Part shown: one piece after another, positions 1 through 13,115 of the stretch | Layout of the letters: every line of letters starts with the position of its first letter | Position numbering within the stretch: position 1 is the first letter of the stretch | The notes under the pieces: generated by a model | Told to the model about the DNA's origin: nothing | Database searches by the model: none | What the model saw: only the letters and a program-made list of their open reading frames with translations | DNA from: Ecdyonurus torrentis | Taxonomy: Eukaryota; Arthropoda; Insecta; Ephemeroptera; Heptageniidae | Assembly (NCBI GenBank): GCA_949318235.1 | Contig: OX439137.1 | Span: 7,189,872-7,253,871 of the forward strand | DNA length: 64,000 nt | Direction: 5' to 3' | Position numbers and translations under genes: made by a program

Positions 1-565
1 TTTTTTTTTATAAATATAATACTAAAATACAGTATAATAAGAACCACTAGAATCATAATGCTGATCTTCGAAAACTATAGACCAATTTAACTTATCATTT
101 TTTAACTATATTATTTGACATTTCGGTTTATTATTAAAACAAAATGATTTTAAAAAAATCAACTGCCCACCTTAAACTGAGGTCCCAATCAGTTTCTACA
201 TAAAATGAAGATACTAAATTTAAAAAAATTATATAATTTTTAAACACATAAAAGAAAATGTGGTTTATCTCTTGCTGAACAATGTATTTCTCACCACAAA
301 TATGGCGACTGAGCGTATGGATATGCCCAATCTTTACCAAATAATAAACTATATATAATTGTATCTCGAGCGCAGTATATTTAACATAAATTAGCAATGA
401 TATATCAGTATCTTTCAAATATTAATTTTTTTTCCTATATAATTTAATTTATAGATCAAACACACGTTTCCTTATGACCTAAAATACCTTGGTAATTTAT
501 TTATATATATAAATTCTATCAAGTCCTTACTATATGTATAAACTAAAAATTAGGCTTCAGGATTA
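1..565. other. AT-rich DNA, no gene seen
   Basis: This stretch opens the window and holds only AT-rich sequence with short T and A runs. The one open frame on the minus strand has no recognisable motif and no coding-like composition, so I regard it as chance. Confidence 0.6.
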
Positions 566-838
566 GTGTTTTATTCCTTCATTCATTCATTCCTTCATTC
601 ATTCCTTCATTCATTCCTTCATTCATTCCTTCATTCATTCCTTCATTCATTCATTCATTCATTCATTCATTCATTCATTCATTCATTCATTCATTCATTC
701 ATTCATTCATTCATTCATTCATTCATTCATTCATTCATTCATTCATTCATTCATTCATTCATTCATTCATTCATTCATTCATTATTCATTCATTCATTCA
801 TTCATTCATTCATTCATTCATTCACTTTATTCATTCAT
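566..838. repeat. (ATTC)n tetranucleotide microsatellite
   Basis: A run of about 65 ATTC units. The 5' third is interspersed with CCTTC variants and the centre is nearly pure. The open frame through it (Phe-Ile-His-Ser repeats) is a consequence of the repeat and not a gene. Confidence 0.97.
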
Positions 839-1179
839 TTATAAACCTACCTGTATACTTATTTATTTTTCTATGGGCAAGCTATATAGCTATATTTATA
901 AAATAAAATAATAAATTTTAAGACATTTTACTCTAGATGGACAGTATAATAAAATTGGAGGTTATAAATTTATGTACAGTACAATACAGTACAAATAATT
1001 AAACTGTAACTTTATTTTAATTGTTCAATCGTTTCTTTTGATTTTAAAATATGATAACAATACATAGAACATAAACAATAGCTTCAATATATAAACAGCA
1101 TCGATATTTTTTTTATATTTGATTTATTAATTCCGTTTTCTTTACTCGCTTGTGTTTGCGAAAATACGTGAATTTTATA

Positions 1180-1668
1180 TTATGCCTTGTTCACAATAAG
1201 CATTTTCTAATTGGAATTATTAATTTTTTTGATCAATATAACATGCATTCTTATGGAGCTCACTTAACAATTCCAATTAATTGCTGGGTGCGTACGTGAA
1301 GTGTGAGAGCACAACATGTTGAACGATGCATGTTTACATGCATTCCATGACGACGTACAGTATTCGGAAGGTGCATGATTGATGTGATTGCACCGACCAG
1401 CCTGCCTAGACGTTTCCACGGTTTCTCTAGGCTGTCACGGCGAATGCCGGGCTGTGTACTTATAGGCCGTGGTCGGCCCCTGTGTGCTTTTCCATTAATT
1501 GGAAAGTCCTTACCTGTCGATAAGATAAGACAATGTCTTGACTGGGACTGGGATTGGTGTAGCACGATAACACAATATGGCAAGCAAGCAAAAAAAATAA
1601 TAATAATAATACATAAAAAAAATAAATAAATAAAATAAAATTAGAAAAAGCTTATTGTGAACATGGCA
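1180..1668. mobile_element. TIR element with a GC-richer core
   Basis: The ends are inverted: TTCACAATAAGC near 1,190 pairs with GCTTATTGTGAA near 1,650, followed inward by TTTTCTAATTG / TTAGAAAA. The core (about 1,265-1,575) is markedly less AT-rich than its surroundings and contains several CpGs. It encodes no recognisable transposase, so this is probably a non-autonomous DNA transposon. The same ends occur in a much shorter copy at 11,850-11,996. Confidence 0.6.
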
Positions 1669-1972
1669 ATATTGTTTCTACTATAATAACGAAAAATATG
1701 CAGTAGTACCATTAGAGTATTAGTATTGAATATTTACTACTCGTAAGGCCATAGTTCTAAAAAATTACAGGTGTATAAATATTACTATATAGTTAAATAT
1801 CAATCTAGAATATATAATTAAAATACTATAATGTTCTCTATTTATTGCAGGTTAGCATATTTAAACATGTATGCAAGAATTAAAATTGTATAATAGTACA
1901 TCAATATATCAGAGGTTATACACTAATGTATTTTAACAATTTTTAGGATTTATATTTTTTAAACATGCAGTA

Positions 1973-2004
<32 letters not shown>

Positions 2005-2527
2005 TCTTTTGACCAAAAACGTATAACTGATATATGGATTAAGAAATGAATTCAAAAAAAATTGAAATTTGAATTGCATTATAAATTTAATAAAATATTG
2101 CACTTTGTAACAAAAATAAAATTCTTAAATACAGAGCATAATAATAATAATAAAATACCTATATAAATTTAAAGGTTAAAAAAATATTTTAGTTATTAGG
2201 TCTAATATTATATATTTTATATGTGAATTAGTTTCATTGAAAAACATCTATATTATGACAGCTACATACTGACAGCATCTGTTTTGTTAGATTATTATAT
2301 TATTATTTATTTCTCTCCATATCTGCTCCTGTTATTTTCATAGTGTGTGAAAATATATTTTATAATATAATATACCTGAATCTCATATAAGCGGGGTTTT
2401 TCCCAACGTATTATCCTTCATTAATTAATGTTAATTATAAATAATTAAAATTTTGCATCCGTGTTACGTTGAATTGACGCGTCATTCTTATGTAACCTTT
2501 ATTGTTAATTTTAAAGTAATTAAATCA
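1669..2527. other. AT-rich DNA with a poly-T tract
   Basis: Nothing gene-like is seen. A T tract of about 28 bases lies near 1,978-2,005. Confidence 0.6.
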
Positions 2528-2664
<137 letters not shown>

Positions 2665-2678
2665 CATTATAGGGCTAA

Positions 2679-4461
2679 CAAGGGCGGGTATCCTAATGAG
2701 ACACGAGATGGAAGCTGCCACTTGGAGGGGTGAATGACCTCCCGACCAAAAGTTACCCTATAAAATATTACGCCCCCATACGCACTTTTACGGCAGTTAT
2801 GGCCGTAAACGTAAAACATGGTTTTTACATGTAATTAAATGGGACTAAAATTTAATGAAAATTTTATTTTAGTACCTCGACGTTCAAGGGGTCAAATTAT
2901 ATGTAAAAAATGACGTAGTTTTCGAAAATCAACTTTTTGTGGCCGTAAAAAAATAATTACGGCTCCCAGGGGCTCCAACGCTACATATGACCCCTACCCC
3001 TGGTCATTCAATTGTCTATGAAAATTCGAAAAATATTTTTTTCGAACTTTAACAAAATTAGGCGGAAACTGCATAAAATTTGCCATCGATTGATGTATAT
3101 TACCTTGGGTTTGCATAAAATACACCGGCGGCAGCGGTCGAGAAAGCGGTCATAATAGGTAGTTTTTGTTCGTGGCCGTAAAATTAACATAGGCTATATA
3201 GCCAAATTGGCAAGTTTTTGACCGATTAACATAAAAGTGATGGATCTTATGTAAAATGATGCGTTCTTTTCAATAAAATCACTTTTGAAATCGATATCTC
3301 AAATTAGGAGTCACCAGAGGCAATTTAATTATAGTACTCCCTCCTCTCCCATATAAATAGCATTGCAAGTGGTACAAAGTGACGAATAACGCGAGACTGG
3401 TGCAAAATAGGAGAAAATATATAAGAGTCTTACCTAACTTTTTTTGGGTCATTTTATCAGAATCGATTACTAAAATTACCTTAATTTCCAAAAAAAAAAA
3501 TCCACATAAGCCCCTGTATAAAAGAAAAAAAGCTCTCAAAAAATCGTCAAAAATGACCCATATTTCTTAACAATTACGAAAACATTAAAATTCGTCAAAA
3601 GCTATGAAAGTTACAAGGTTGCCCCTGGCAAACTTTTTAAAGAAGACTATATTACTCTCCTTTCCATGTTCGTATCATGAAATTCAGGCTATAATTTCTA
3701 TTAGAAAAAAGGGCCTTAAAATGGATCCAAAAATAACAGTTTTTTGCTTGTGTAGGCTACCCAAAATATTACAACCCACAGTGCACTACATCAGGATTGC
3801 TCAATTTTTTGCGCTCTACACGCTGGTTACCCTTAAAATGTCGTAACTCTACTTTTCACGACGTTTCAGTTGACAAAAGGGTTTCGAGGGGGGTCGAAAG
3901 AAGGGGGACCCCTTCTTTGTTTTTTGGGTCAAAAAACTTTTTATCTCATATTTTCATGTTACACATGATTTTAGGTCAATTTTGGTGCCCTGATTACGAA
4001 TCTGAAATCAGTTTTGCATAATTGTAAATATATAGCGTCACAATGCCAATTTTATTTTTTTGTCCTATTTAAACGCACGTTAAATTTCTGAAAAATGGAC
4101 GAGCTAATAAGTCGCTTAATAATGTAAATACTCGAAAATATGCAAATTTCAAACACACTTTATTTTTACGTTTACTTCCTATATACATCAATATAACACG
4201 CAAAAATTCAAAAAATTTATTTTTCATTTGCATGAAAGTTTATTACATATAAGCATAGGTAACACGCGCTCGCTTCCGACTCACAGGCTTGCTGAGGCAT
4301 GCCAACGTATAAAAAGTCGTATGCTGGCAATCATAAAAAATAAAATAAATAAAAAACATGTAACAAATAGCCTATTTTTTTTTACTACTCCGATCATCAA
4401 TAAGGAATGCAACTCGTATAATCACGCCTTTTACCTCCACCAACTGTTGAAATCGAAAATT

Positions 4462-4496
<35 letters not shown>

Positions 4497-5283
4497 TATC
4501 CGCATATGTTTCAATAAACATGACGTAAATTTTTTTGATAAATAGCATATTTGGTAGAAGGATCTGCTATTTCTCAAATATTTTTAACCTTTTACGCTTT
4601 AAAAAAGAATATGTTTATTGATAAAATTGCTTGGCAAATGATGGAGAAAAGAGTTGTTGTTTTTTGCTCAAAAAATCGAGATTTAAAATTACTCTACGGT
4701 ATATTTTTATGTACGCAACACGAAAATCCACCAATATGTATAGATTATTGGAATAGGGAATTAAAGAATAATATATCGTTTTTAACATATTTGCGGTTTT
4801 TTTTATTTTATTTTTTTTTTTTTCAATTTTTGATTTAAACAGTTGATGGAGGTAAAAGGCGTAATTATACGAGTTGCATTCCTTATTGATGATCAGAGTA
4901 GTAAAAAAAATAGGCTATTTGTTATCCACCAATTGTTTAAATAAAAAATTGCAAAAAAAAAAAAAAAAAAACTATCCGCAACTATGTTAAAAACAATATA
5001 TTATTCTTTAATTCCCTATTCCTATAATCTATACATATTGGTGGATTTTCGTGTTGCGTACGTAAAAATATACCGTAGAGTAGAGTAATCTTAAATCTCG
5101 ATTTTTTCATGAGCAAAAAACAACAACTCTTTTCTCCGTCATTTGCCAAGCAATTTTATCAATAAACATATTCTTTTTTAAAGCGTAAAAGGTTAAAAAT
5201 ATTTGAGAAATAGCAGATCCTTCTACCAAATATGCTATTTATCAAAAAAATTTACGTCATGTTTATTGAAACATATGCGGATA

Positions 5284-5321
<38 letters not shown>

Positions 5322-7105
5322 AATTTTCGATTTCAACAGTTGGTGGAGGTAAAAGGCGTGATTATACGAGTTGCATTCCTTATTGATGATCGGAGTAGTA
5401 AAAAAAAATAGGCTATTTGTTACATGTTTTTTATTTATTTTATTTTTTATGATTGCCAGCATACGACTTTTTATACGTTGGCATGCCTCAGCAAGCCTGT
5501 GAGTCGGAAGCGAGCGCGTGTTACCTATGCTTATATGTAATAAACTTTCATGCAAATGAAAAATAATTTTTTTGAATTTTTGCGTGTTATATTGATGTAT
5601 ATAGGAAGTAAACGTAAAAATAAAGTGTGTTTGAAATTTGCATATTTTCGAGTATTTACATTATTAAGCGACTTATTAGCTCGTCCATTTTTCAGAAATT
5701 TAACGTGCGTTTAAATAGGACAAAAAAATAAAATTGGCATTGTGACGCTATATATTTACAATTATGCAAAACTGATTTCAGATTCGTAATCAGGGCACCA
5801 AAATTGACCTAAAATCATGTGTAACATGAAAATATGAGATAAAAAGTTTTTTGACCCAAAAAACAAAGAAGGGGTCCCCCTTCTTTCGACCCCCCTCGAA
5901 ACCCTTTTGTCAACTGAAACGTCGTAAAAAGTAGAGTTACGACATTTTAAGGGTAACCAGCGTGTAGAGCGCAAAAAATTGAGCAATCCTGATGTAGTGC
6001 ACTGTGGGTTGTAATATTTTGGGTAGCCTACACAAGCAAAAAACTGTTATTTTTGGATCCATTTTAAGGCCCTTTTTTCTAATAGAAATTATAGACTGAA
6101 TTTCATGATACGAACATGGAAAGGAGAGTAATATAGTCTTCTTTAAAAAGTTTGCCAGGGGCAACCTTGTAACTTTCATAGCTTTTGACGAATTTTAATG
6201 TTTTCGTAATTGTTAAGAAATATGGGTCATTTTTGACGATTTTTTGAGAGCTTTTTTTCTTTTATACAGGGGCTTATGTGGATTTTTTTTTTTTGGAAAT
6301 TAAGGTAATTTTAGTAATCGATTCTGATAAAATGACCCAAAAAAAGTTAGGTAAGACTCTTATATATTTTCTCCTATTTTGCACCAGTCTCGCGTTATTC
6401 GTCACTTTGTACCACTTGCAATGCTATTTATATGGGAGAGGAAGGAGTACTATAATTAAATTGCCTCTGGTGACTCCTAATTTGAGATATCGATTTCAAA
6501 AGTGATTTTATTGAAAAGAACGCATCATTTTACATAAGATCCATCACTTTTATGTTAATCGGTCAAAAACTTGCCAATTTGGCTATATAGTCTATGTTAA
6601 TTTTACGGCCACGAACAAAAACTACCTATTATGACCGCTTTCTCGACCGCTGCCGCCGGTGTATTTTATGCAAACCCAAGGTAATATACATCAATCGATG
6701 GCAAATTTTATGCAGTTTCCGCCTAATTTTGTTAAAGTTCGAAAAAAATATTTTTCGAATTTCCATAGACAATTGAATGACCTAAAGTAGGGGTCATATG
6801 TAGCGTTGGAGCCCCTGGGAGCCGTAATTATTTTTTTACGGCCACAAAAAGTTGATTTTCGAAAACTACGTCATTTTTTACATATAATTTGACCCCTTGA
6901 ACGTCGAGGTACTAAAATGAAATTTTCATTAAATTTTAGTCCCATTTAATTACATGTAAAAACCATGTTTTACGTTTACGGCCATAACTGCCGTAAAAGT
7001 GCGTATGGGGGCGTAATATTTTATAGGGTAACTTTTGGTCGGGGGGTCATTCACCCCTCCAAGTGGCAGCTTCCATCTCGTGTCTCATTAGGATACCCGC
7101 CCTTG
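2679..7105. mobile_element. Giant palindromic foldback element, TSD TAA
   Basis: The left half reads as the reverse complement of the right half. The outermost bases CAAGGGCGGGTATCCTAATG at 2,679 recur inverted ending at 7,105. Arms run about 2.17 kb each, differ at only a few positions (mainly A-run lengths and scattered SNPs) and converge on a spacer of roughly 75 bp near 4,850-4,925. The element is flanked by TAA (2,676-2,678 and 7,106-7,108), a 3-bp target duplication of the kind made by PIF/Harbinger-like transposases. The spacer itself repeats, inverted, a segment lying near 4,375-4,445, so the centre is a smaller nested inverted repeat. No transposase is encoded. Mirror open frames in the two arms are non-coding by appearance. 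Alternatives are a segmental inverted duplication or an assembly fold-over, but the TSD argues for transposition. Confidence 0.85.
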
Positions 7106-7108
7106 TAA

Positions 7109-7970
7109 GTTCTTAAATTTCTGCATGGTGGATATCCTATTACTACATATGATTTGAATAAGTTTTTAATGTAAGTAGATTAGTAGATAACTTATGTAAT
7201 CCAAAGAGGATTCCCGCTGTAAAGTACTGGTCAGCTGGAGACGTGTGTTGTGGGTCAAAATTACATTGATCAAATGGGCAACAAAATGTAACGTCCAGGA
7301 TAAAATAAAATATAAAGCAACAGAAAAGTGAACAACGATGTTATTCTTTTTGGATTACCTAATCTATCGAAATACCTTATAATATACATTTTGAATTTAT
7401 ACTTTTTTTTTATATAATACCTATTGCCCGTGCACACTAAAGAGCAATTGTAACACCAATAACTTGTACGAATTCGAAAATAGTATATTACAGCATAAAA
7501 GTTTTTTTTTTTTTTTTTTTTTTTTTAAATGTTTTGGAACACAGGGAACAAATTTTTAACCTTGGGCTACTAAAATATATTTGTTTGAACTGGAGTTTTT
7601 GTTGGCACGTACTGATTGAATTAAATTAATTAATATATTGATATCATAAAGATGATAGTATCATCGTTATATCAATATACTTTGTTACTTTTAAGCAGGA
7701 TATTATAATCATGGTGGAAGAATTGATTTGTTTTATTGGCTAAAATCTATACAGTAATTTTTTAAGATGTATAATATAAGGAGTATTATATGAGTTTATA
7801 TATTTAAAAAGAACAACAACAAAAATTGTTTATTGCAATTAAATTGAAGAAGATAAAATCAAAATTGTAATTTTTAATATTTTTTATTGAATATTCTAAT
7901 TTGATCTATAGATGAGTTTTAGGCACACACAAAAAAAGAGAGGCTGGAATAAGTTTAACTGCGGTTTAAC
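7109..7970. other. AT-rich spacer
   Basis: No coding or repeat structure is recognised apart from a T tract near 7,502-7,526. Confidence 0.5.
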
Positions 7971-7972
7971 TA

Positions 7973-8267
7973 TGCTGTATGGTCCAGACCGAGCTGTTAG
8001 TATGCTAATGGCATACGAATGGCTAATGCGAAAAAGGCTCAGTCCCAATTTTAGACACTTTGCGAAATATTAAAGTTGAGAGCATTTTTTGATGCCAGTA
8101 CTGAGTCATTTGGGTGGGTATTCAAATTTTCAACTTTCAAGTCTATAACTTTATTGGTTGAGTTTTTTTTTTTTTTTTTTTTTTTTTTTGGTTTTTTTTT
8201 TTTGTCTATTAACACCTACCAACAAACTATTAGAATGTGCCAAAAACTGGATCTGGACCATACAGCA
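7973..8267. mobile_element. Short TIR element (MITE)
   Basis: TGCTGTATGGTCCAGA at 7,973-7,988 is perfectly inverted at 8,252-8,267. The interior is about 260 bp and contains a long T tract. No open frame of interest. Typical of a non-autonomous DNA transposon. Confidence 0.65.
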
Positions 8268-9029
8268 CAATAAAGCTAATTTTTATTATAGTATGCAAAA
8301 ATAAAGCTCAAGTAGGCAAAATTAGTCTGTTATACAGCATAATAGTAACACATGATATACGTCCATTAAAGTATTTTCCTGTAGAATAGCCATATTTTAT
8401 AAATAAAACAATTCACAAAAATTCTTTTTTTTCCGTGAGTTTCATTCTTTTTTTAAAATAAAAATGAACAAAAGAAAACCAAAAAATCCTAATTTTTAAC
8501 AGGTCATTCATTATATAACCTTTTCTTCTCATCACATATACACTGCATATTTTTGCATCATAATTCAATGCAATTTATTGCTTATATTCTACAATAGAGC
8601 AATTTTCTAAAACTTTAACAAAAAAAAATTAAAAAAAAAATCTATGCTATCAACAACAATAAAAAAGTGACATTATATTATATAAAAAAAAATATTATAT
8701 ATAAAATAAAAATTCCATCCGTAAGCATTAATTAAAAATATTATAAGAAAAGAATATATATAGGTAGCGAACAGAGAGCATCACTAATATTATAAAGAAT
8801 GTTATTGTATATTATTATATAATCCTTATTTTTTTAAAGTCGAAATTTTCATTAAAAAATCATAATAAAATGAACTCTATGACTTTGCAAATTATACATG
8901 ATAAAAATTATTTTTGTGTCCATTATATTTGACAATGTTTATAAGGTTTATATTATAATAATATTGAAATATAAAAATGAACTTTATTATAATAGTGAAG
9001 ATATGAAGATTCCACCCGGATTTGATATA

Positions 9030-10379
9030 CACTGTTCCAAAAGTTGCAGTGCAAAACTTGAAACTTTCACGTGTGCTTTTGACCAAAATATGCAAAACTT
9101 GAAAGATTCACGGGTCAAAATCAGATTTTTTCACATCGTGAATTTTTCACGTGTGAACTCGCGATACTTTCATGCAGCGTCCTGTAAGAGATGACTTTTT
9201 CACGGGTGACGTCAAATTTCGAACCAGCTGATGATTTTGTAATTCAACTTAATGTAATGGCTATTGGAGTGATTGAGTGCTAGTTCGTTTGGGTAAACAA
9301 AATCGAAACAAAGCAATGGATTAACATGACCATCGAGGTAAGTGACTATCAAAATTAATTTTAATAATATTCAGTGATTATTTATATTGCATTCTTTTTG
9401 TCGGATGACCATTCTTTGTTCGATATAATATATGTTGAAGTTTGCTATAATGAGTGCTTGCTTTATGCTCCCATGTGGTCACATCATACAGTAATACATG
9501 GTGCTGGAGAAATTAAATTAATAAGAGATAATAAATTATAAAAAAATATTCCAAACTCTACTTCAACTAATATTATATTGATTTCACTATGTAAAAATAA
9601 AGTATCAGAAATAAATAAAAAGTTTTTTTTTTTAATTTTTGTAAACATAATTATAATAATGAAATTATATTTTGTTGTAGAAAATTCAATGAAGACCGAT
9701 GAGAGCTACCTCCCGATCTTGCGACGACTGTGAGCCGACGCTGACACAATATTCTTTTCCATAATAATCTTTTCTAATTTTGTAATTTTATTTAATAAAC
9801 AAAATATTGAAATGTTAATAATTTCTGTCCTTTATGATTTTAATCTGAAATACCTTAGCCTCTATTTAATCATAAAGCAGCTAATATTATATAATAGAAT
9901 CAGTTATATTTAAGCAATCTATAAGGTAAGGTTTTTAATATATTTGTAGTTATTGTAATATACGTAAGTAAACTTTTTTATTATTATTTAGTTAGTTGGA
10001 CTTGTAGTTTATTTTGTATTACTGGTATGCCTTCATAGTATTGAACATACTATATGATCAGTATAGTATAGTGTTAAGTATAGCAATGTACACATATGTG
10101 TAATAGGAAGTTTAGCTAGTGAAAACGAAAATAATACAAAATATTACTCTCAAATAAAAAGCGCGCTAACCAGGTTTAAATCCACTTATACAAACTTGAA
10201 AGAACGGCGGAGCGCAGCGCTGCAGTTTCCCGGAGAGCATCTTGAAACTTTCACGAGTTCACACGTGAAAAATTCAAGTTTGATCAAAGCGGGTTATTCA
10301 GGGTGCAAAACGTTAAACTTAATTGGACATGAAACGCACGTTAAACTTTCAAGTGTTGCAAGTAATATTTATTACAGTG
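9030..10379. mobile_element. 1.35 kb TIR element with subterminal repeats, TA TSD
   Basis: The element begins CACTGTTCC and ends ...ATTACAGTG with a TA dinucleotide on both sides. Inside each end are repeated copies of a TTGAAACTTTCACGNGT-like motif and a CACGTGTGAACTCG block in opposite orientation (9,058-9,165 and 10,240-10,290). Such arrays are commonly transposase-binding sites. The interior is AT-rich and shows splice-like signals (GAG/GTAAGT near 9,336; TTGTAG near 9,681), but no sizeable protein. Probably non-autonomous; superfamily not assigned. Confidence 0.65.
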
Positions 10380-11333
10380 TAGTGTCGTGGTTACTTATAC
10401 AATGGCAATTCTTTTTTCATTTTTTCTTTCTCTTTTTTTCTTGTTTTATAACTTGTGAGAGATATGGTAGATTTTTTTTTTAATACATAGTTATTCAAAT
10501 GGGAGGTGAGTTTTATTTTAATACAATGTTGTAGAGAAAAGAATTAAAAGAATGCATTATATTATTATTATATTTAATATATTCAACATTTCTTTAAGTA
10601 TTATAATATTTTAGAACTAATTTTATTTACAGTGCTGCATAGATGATCGAGAGATTAGTTTTTGAAAATAAAATGCGAATTAAAAGTTGCGTTTTAATTT
10701 AAATGTCCAAGTAATTTCATTTTACCATAATTAAGATTTTAATGTTAATACGTGTACTTGTTTACTTGCTAAATATGTGCTTTTTATAAAATCTAAAGAA
10801 ATATGCGCTTTAATAAAAAAAAGAAGAAAAAAACTACAGTTTTAAAGCAAAAAGATGTTAAAAATATATTTTATTTCTCTTATAAATTTATAGATCTACT
10901 TATAGATTTATCTAAAAAGTTAGTTTGCTATAAAAAAAAATTATTGAAATAGAATTGGTGTAGTAAATGTTAATTTCTGTACAAAATTTTAAACTCCCAA
11001 AATGCAGGTTATACAAATTTTGCATTAATGTCTGATAGTACGCAATTTTCTAATATAATTTTAAGTCTCTTCAAACATTTTTCTCATTAGAAAGCATTTT
11101 AATTACTATTTCCAGCAATAAATAATAATAATAAAAAACTAATAATTAGAACAGTTATCAAAAATTTAAATAATTAAAATGCTCCAAAAAACGTTCCTTG
11201 TGGTACACCAATTATTATACGAATAAACATTTTCTCCGTAAATAAATCAGTACGCATATCAGGATATACTAACCCTATATAAGTTTATTCAACTTATATT
11301 TAAATATTAATTCATGCATATTATATTCGTGAC
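10380..11333. other. AT-rich spacer
   Basis: No gene, array or strong inverted repeat recognised. Confidence 0.45.
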
Positions 11334-11337
11334 TTAC

Positions 11338-11537
11338 CTGTAATTTTTAAATAACTTTGGGTGTCTCATCTGAGAAGCTAAAAAAACTCCTCCAATTCTT
11401 TTCACGCCCAAACTTCTTCTTTTTTTTTCTTTTATATTATATTTATTATTATTATATATTTTATCTATACTGCCAGATCGGGAGCGTATATTGTATTGTT
11501 CTCTTGACCTTCTAAACATACGAGGGTCACTAAGCAT
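11338..11537 (-). CDS. Possible coding exon, unrecognised
   Basis: On the minus strand an open frame of 66 codons ends precisely at a consensus donor (ATTACAG/GTAAGT). It begins MLSDPRMFRRSREQ and is rich in Arg, Lys and Ser, with a GVKRIGG segment and an AT-rich Asn/Lys stretch in the middle. The outer parts are less AT-rich than the flanks, which is what a host exon looks like here. I do not recognise the protein and see no partner exons with certainty. The ATG may be internal rather than the start. It could equally be a chance frame next to a cryptic donor. Confidence 0.3.
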
Positions 11538-11849
11538 TCCTCCATATTGTCATATGTCACGTGATTGGGGGGTAATACAATATATATTACAGCATAGACA
11601 ATAGAGGGCACAGAAAATTAATAAATCTTAAGTTTTGAATATAGTACTTTTTAAAAAATTGTTGTTGCATTCATGATAAGCTAAATTCATCATTGAATAT
11701 AATTATATTCTATATATAAGCAAATAAATCTATATTGCTATTATATTCAATTTAAACAATAAACAAACAACAACAACAAACCAACCGTTTGTTGTATAGC
11801 ACTCTAAAAAAAATGTTGTTATAATCACAAGTCAGTTTTGCAATGCTTA

Positions 11850-11996
11850 AATGCTGTGTCCACAATAAGCTTTTTCTAATTGTAATTGTTAAATGAGCTG
11901 CATCAAATATCATATAAGTTATAATTATAAATATAATTAATTATAATTAATAAATTTAATTAATAAAATTTACAAAAAGCTCAATGTGAATACAAC
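11850..11996. mobile_element. Short MITE sharing ends with the 1.2 kb element
   Basis: CACAATAAGCTTTTTCTAATT near 11,860 faces an imperfect inverted end (AAAAAGCTCAATGTGAATAC) near 11,975. The same terminal motif bounds the element at 1,180-1,668, so this looks like a deletion derivative. Confidence 0.5.
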
Positions 11997-12017
11997 ATTT
12001 CTGTAATATAAAAATAA

Positions 12018-12485
12018 TAACGATTATGACGTCACTAATTATTGAAATTAAAGATTAAAACCAATTAAAAAAGTAAGTAACGTCGTCACAAGCGTTATAG
12101 GGTGGTTTCATTCATGTTAAAGTCGACGCCATAAGTGAGTACTAAATAACATTGGCCGGTATAGAAAAATGGCACATTTTGCTAGTTTAAAAATACTTCG
12201 CAATTTTTTGGAGAGCATTGATGCCGTTAACAGGTTGAATTAGTACCTCAAGTATGCAAGAAAAATAATAATGACCAAAAAATACCTCAAAAATTGTCTT
12301 ATTTTTACATAATTTTATTTTAGTCCATATTTTATAAAATTCACGGCTAAGGTTCATAATAGTATTGCTGAATAAAGCCCTGTCAAGAGAAACAAAGATT
12401 ATTATTATATTATATAAGCTTGACGTTTATTTCATTAGGATGCTAACGCTTGTGACGTCATAACCATTAATTCTACAATATACTT
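12018..12485. mobile_element. TGACGTCA-type inverted-repeat element split by a MITE
   Basis: The outer ends (ACGATTATGACGTCACTAA near 12,020 and AACGCTTGTGACGTCATAAC near 12,450) match the intact element at 14,325-14,530. Between them, from about 12,098, sits a diverged copy in reverse orientation of the ~300 bp GGTGTATGC family (TTCATTCATGTTAAAGTCGA at its start). A nested insertion is the simplest reading. Confidence 0.6.
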
Positions 12486-12594
12486 AAAGCATTGTAAAGC
12501 TATATGCATAAGTTTTTCAACGAAAATTTTAATTGTATATATAATATAGAAGTATATATTTTAATTAACACATGTGCTCATCATATATACACGG

Positions 12595-12669
<75 letters not shown>
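12595..12669. repeat. (TA)n microsatellite
   Basis: About 37 uninterrupted TA units. The open frame of alternating Tyr-Ile is an artefact of the repeat. Confidence 0.97.
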
Positions 12670-12673
<4 letters not shown>

Positions 12674-13081
12674 TACTTGTCTCAAAGTATAAGTAGCGAC
12701 TCATTATCTCTCCTATATATATATACCTGACACCTTATCATTATTAACTTAGCTGACTTGCTAATTTAAACACTACACAGTACAATTACTATGCTGGTCA
12801 AGGCTATATGTAGCTAAACGTATCAAAATTTCAATTGCACTGTAGTACGTTTATAAAGAGCTATATACAATATAGTTTTAGTTTCTATATGCATGGGGAA
12901 AAACTGGAATTATTAATTGTATAGTAAATAAATACAGTATAGCTACATTACCTTTTGCTCGAGTTACTCTTGTGTCTCTGGCAAAAGTGAAGCTTAAGGT
13001 GGAATACTTTTGCTTTTAAATTAATTAAATTTTCTCATATTTATTTATTACCCTATTTATAAGGTTTTATAAGAACTTGGA

Positions 13082-13115
<34 letters not shown>

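Noticed and set aside
566..838. CRISPR-like array
   Set aside because: Units are 4 bp without spacers, and the window is clearly from an animal genome. The 33-bp arrays also lack unique spacers.
566..844. Open frame of Phe-Ile-His-Ser repeats
   Set aside because: A direct translation of the ATTC satellite, with no coding signal outside the repeat.
3008..6776. Mirror pairs of open frames (for example at 4,228 and 5,555, 3,604 and 6,179)
   Set aside because: They are the same palindrome-arm sequence read on opposite strands; no domains, Lys runs from A tracts, and no codon signature.
9225..9245. CTGATGATTTTG as a hammerhead core
   Set aside because: No GAAA partner or stems nearby.
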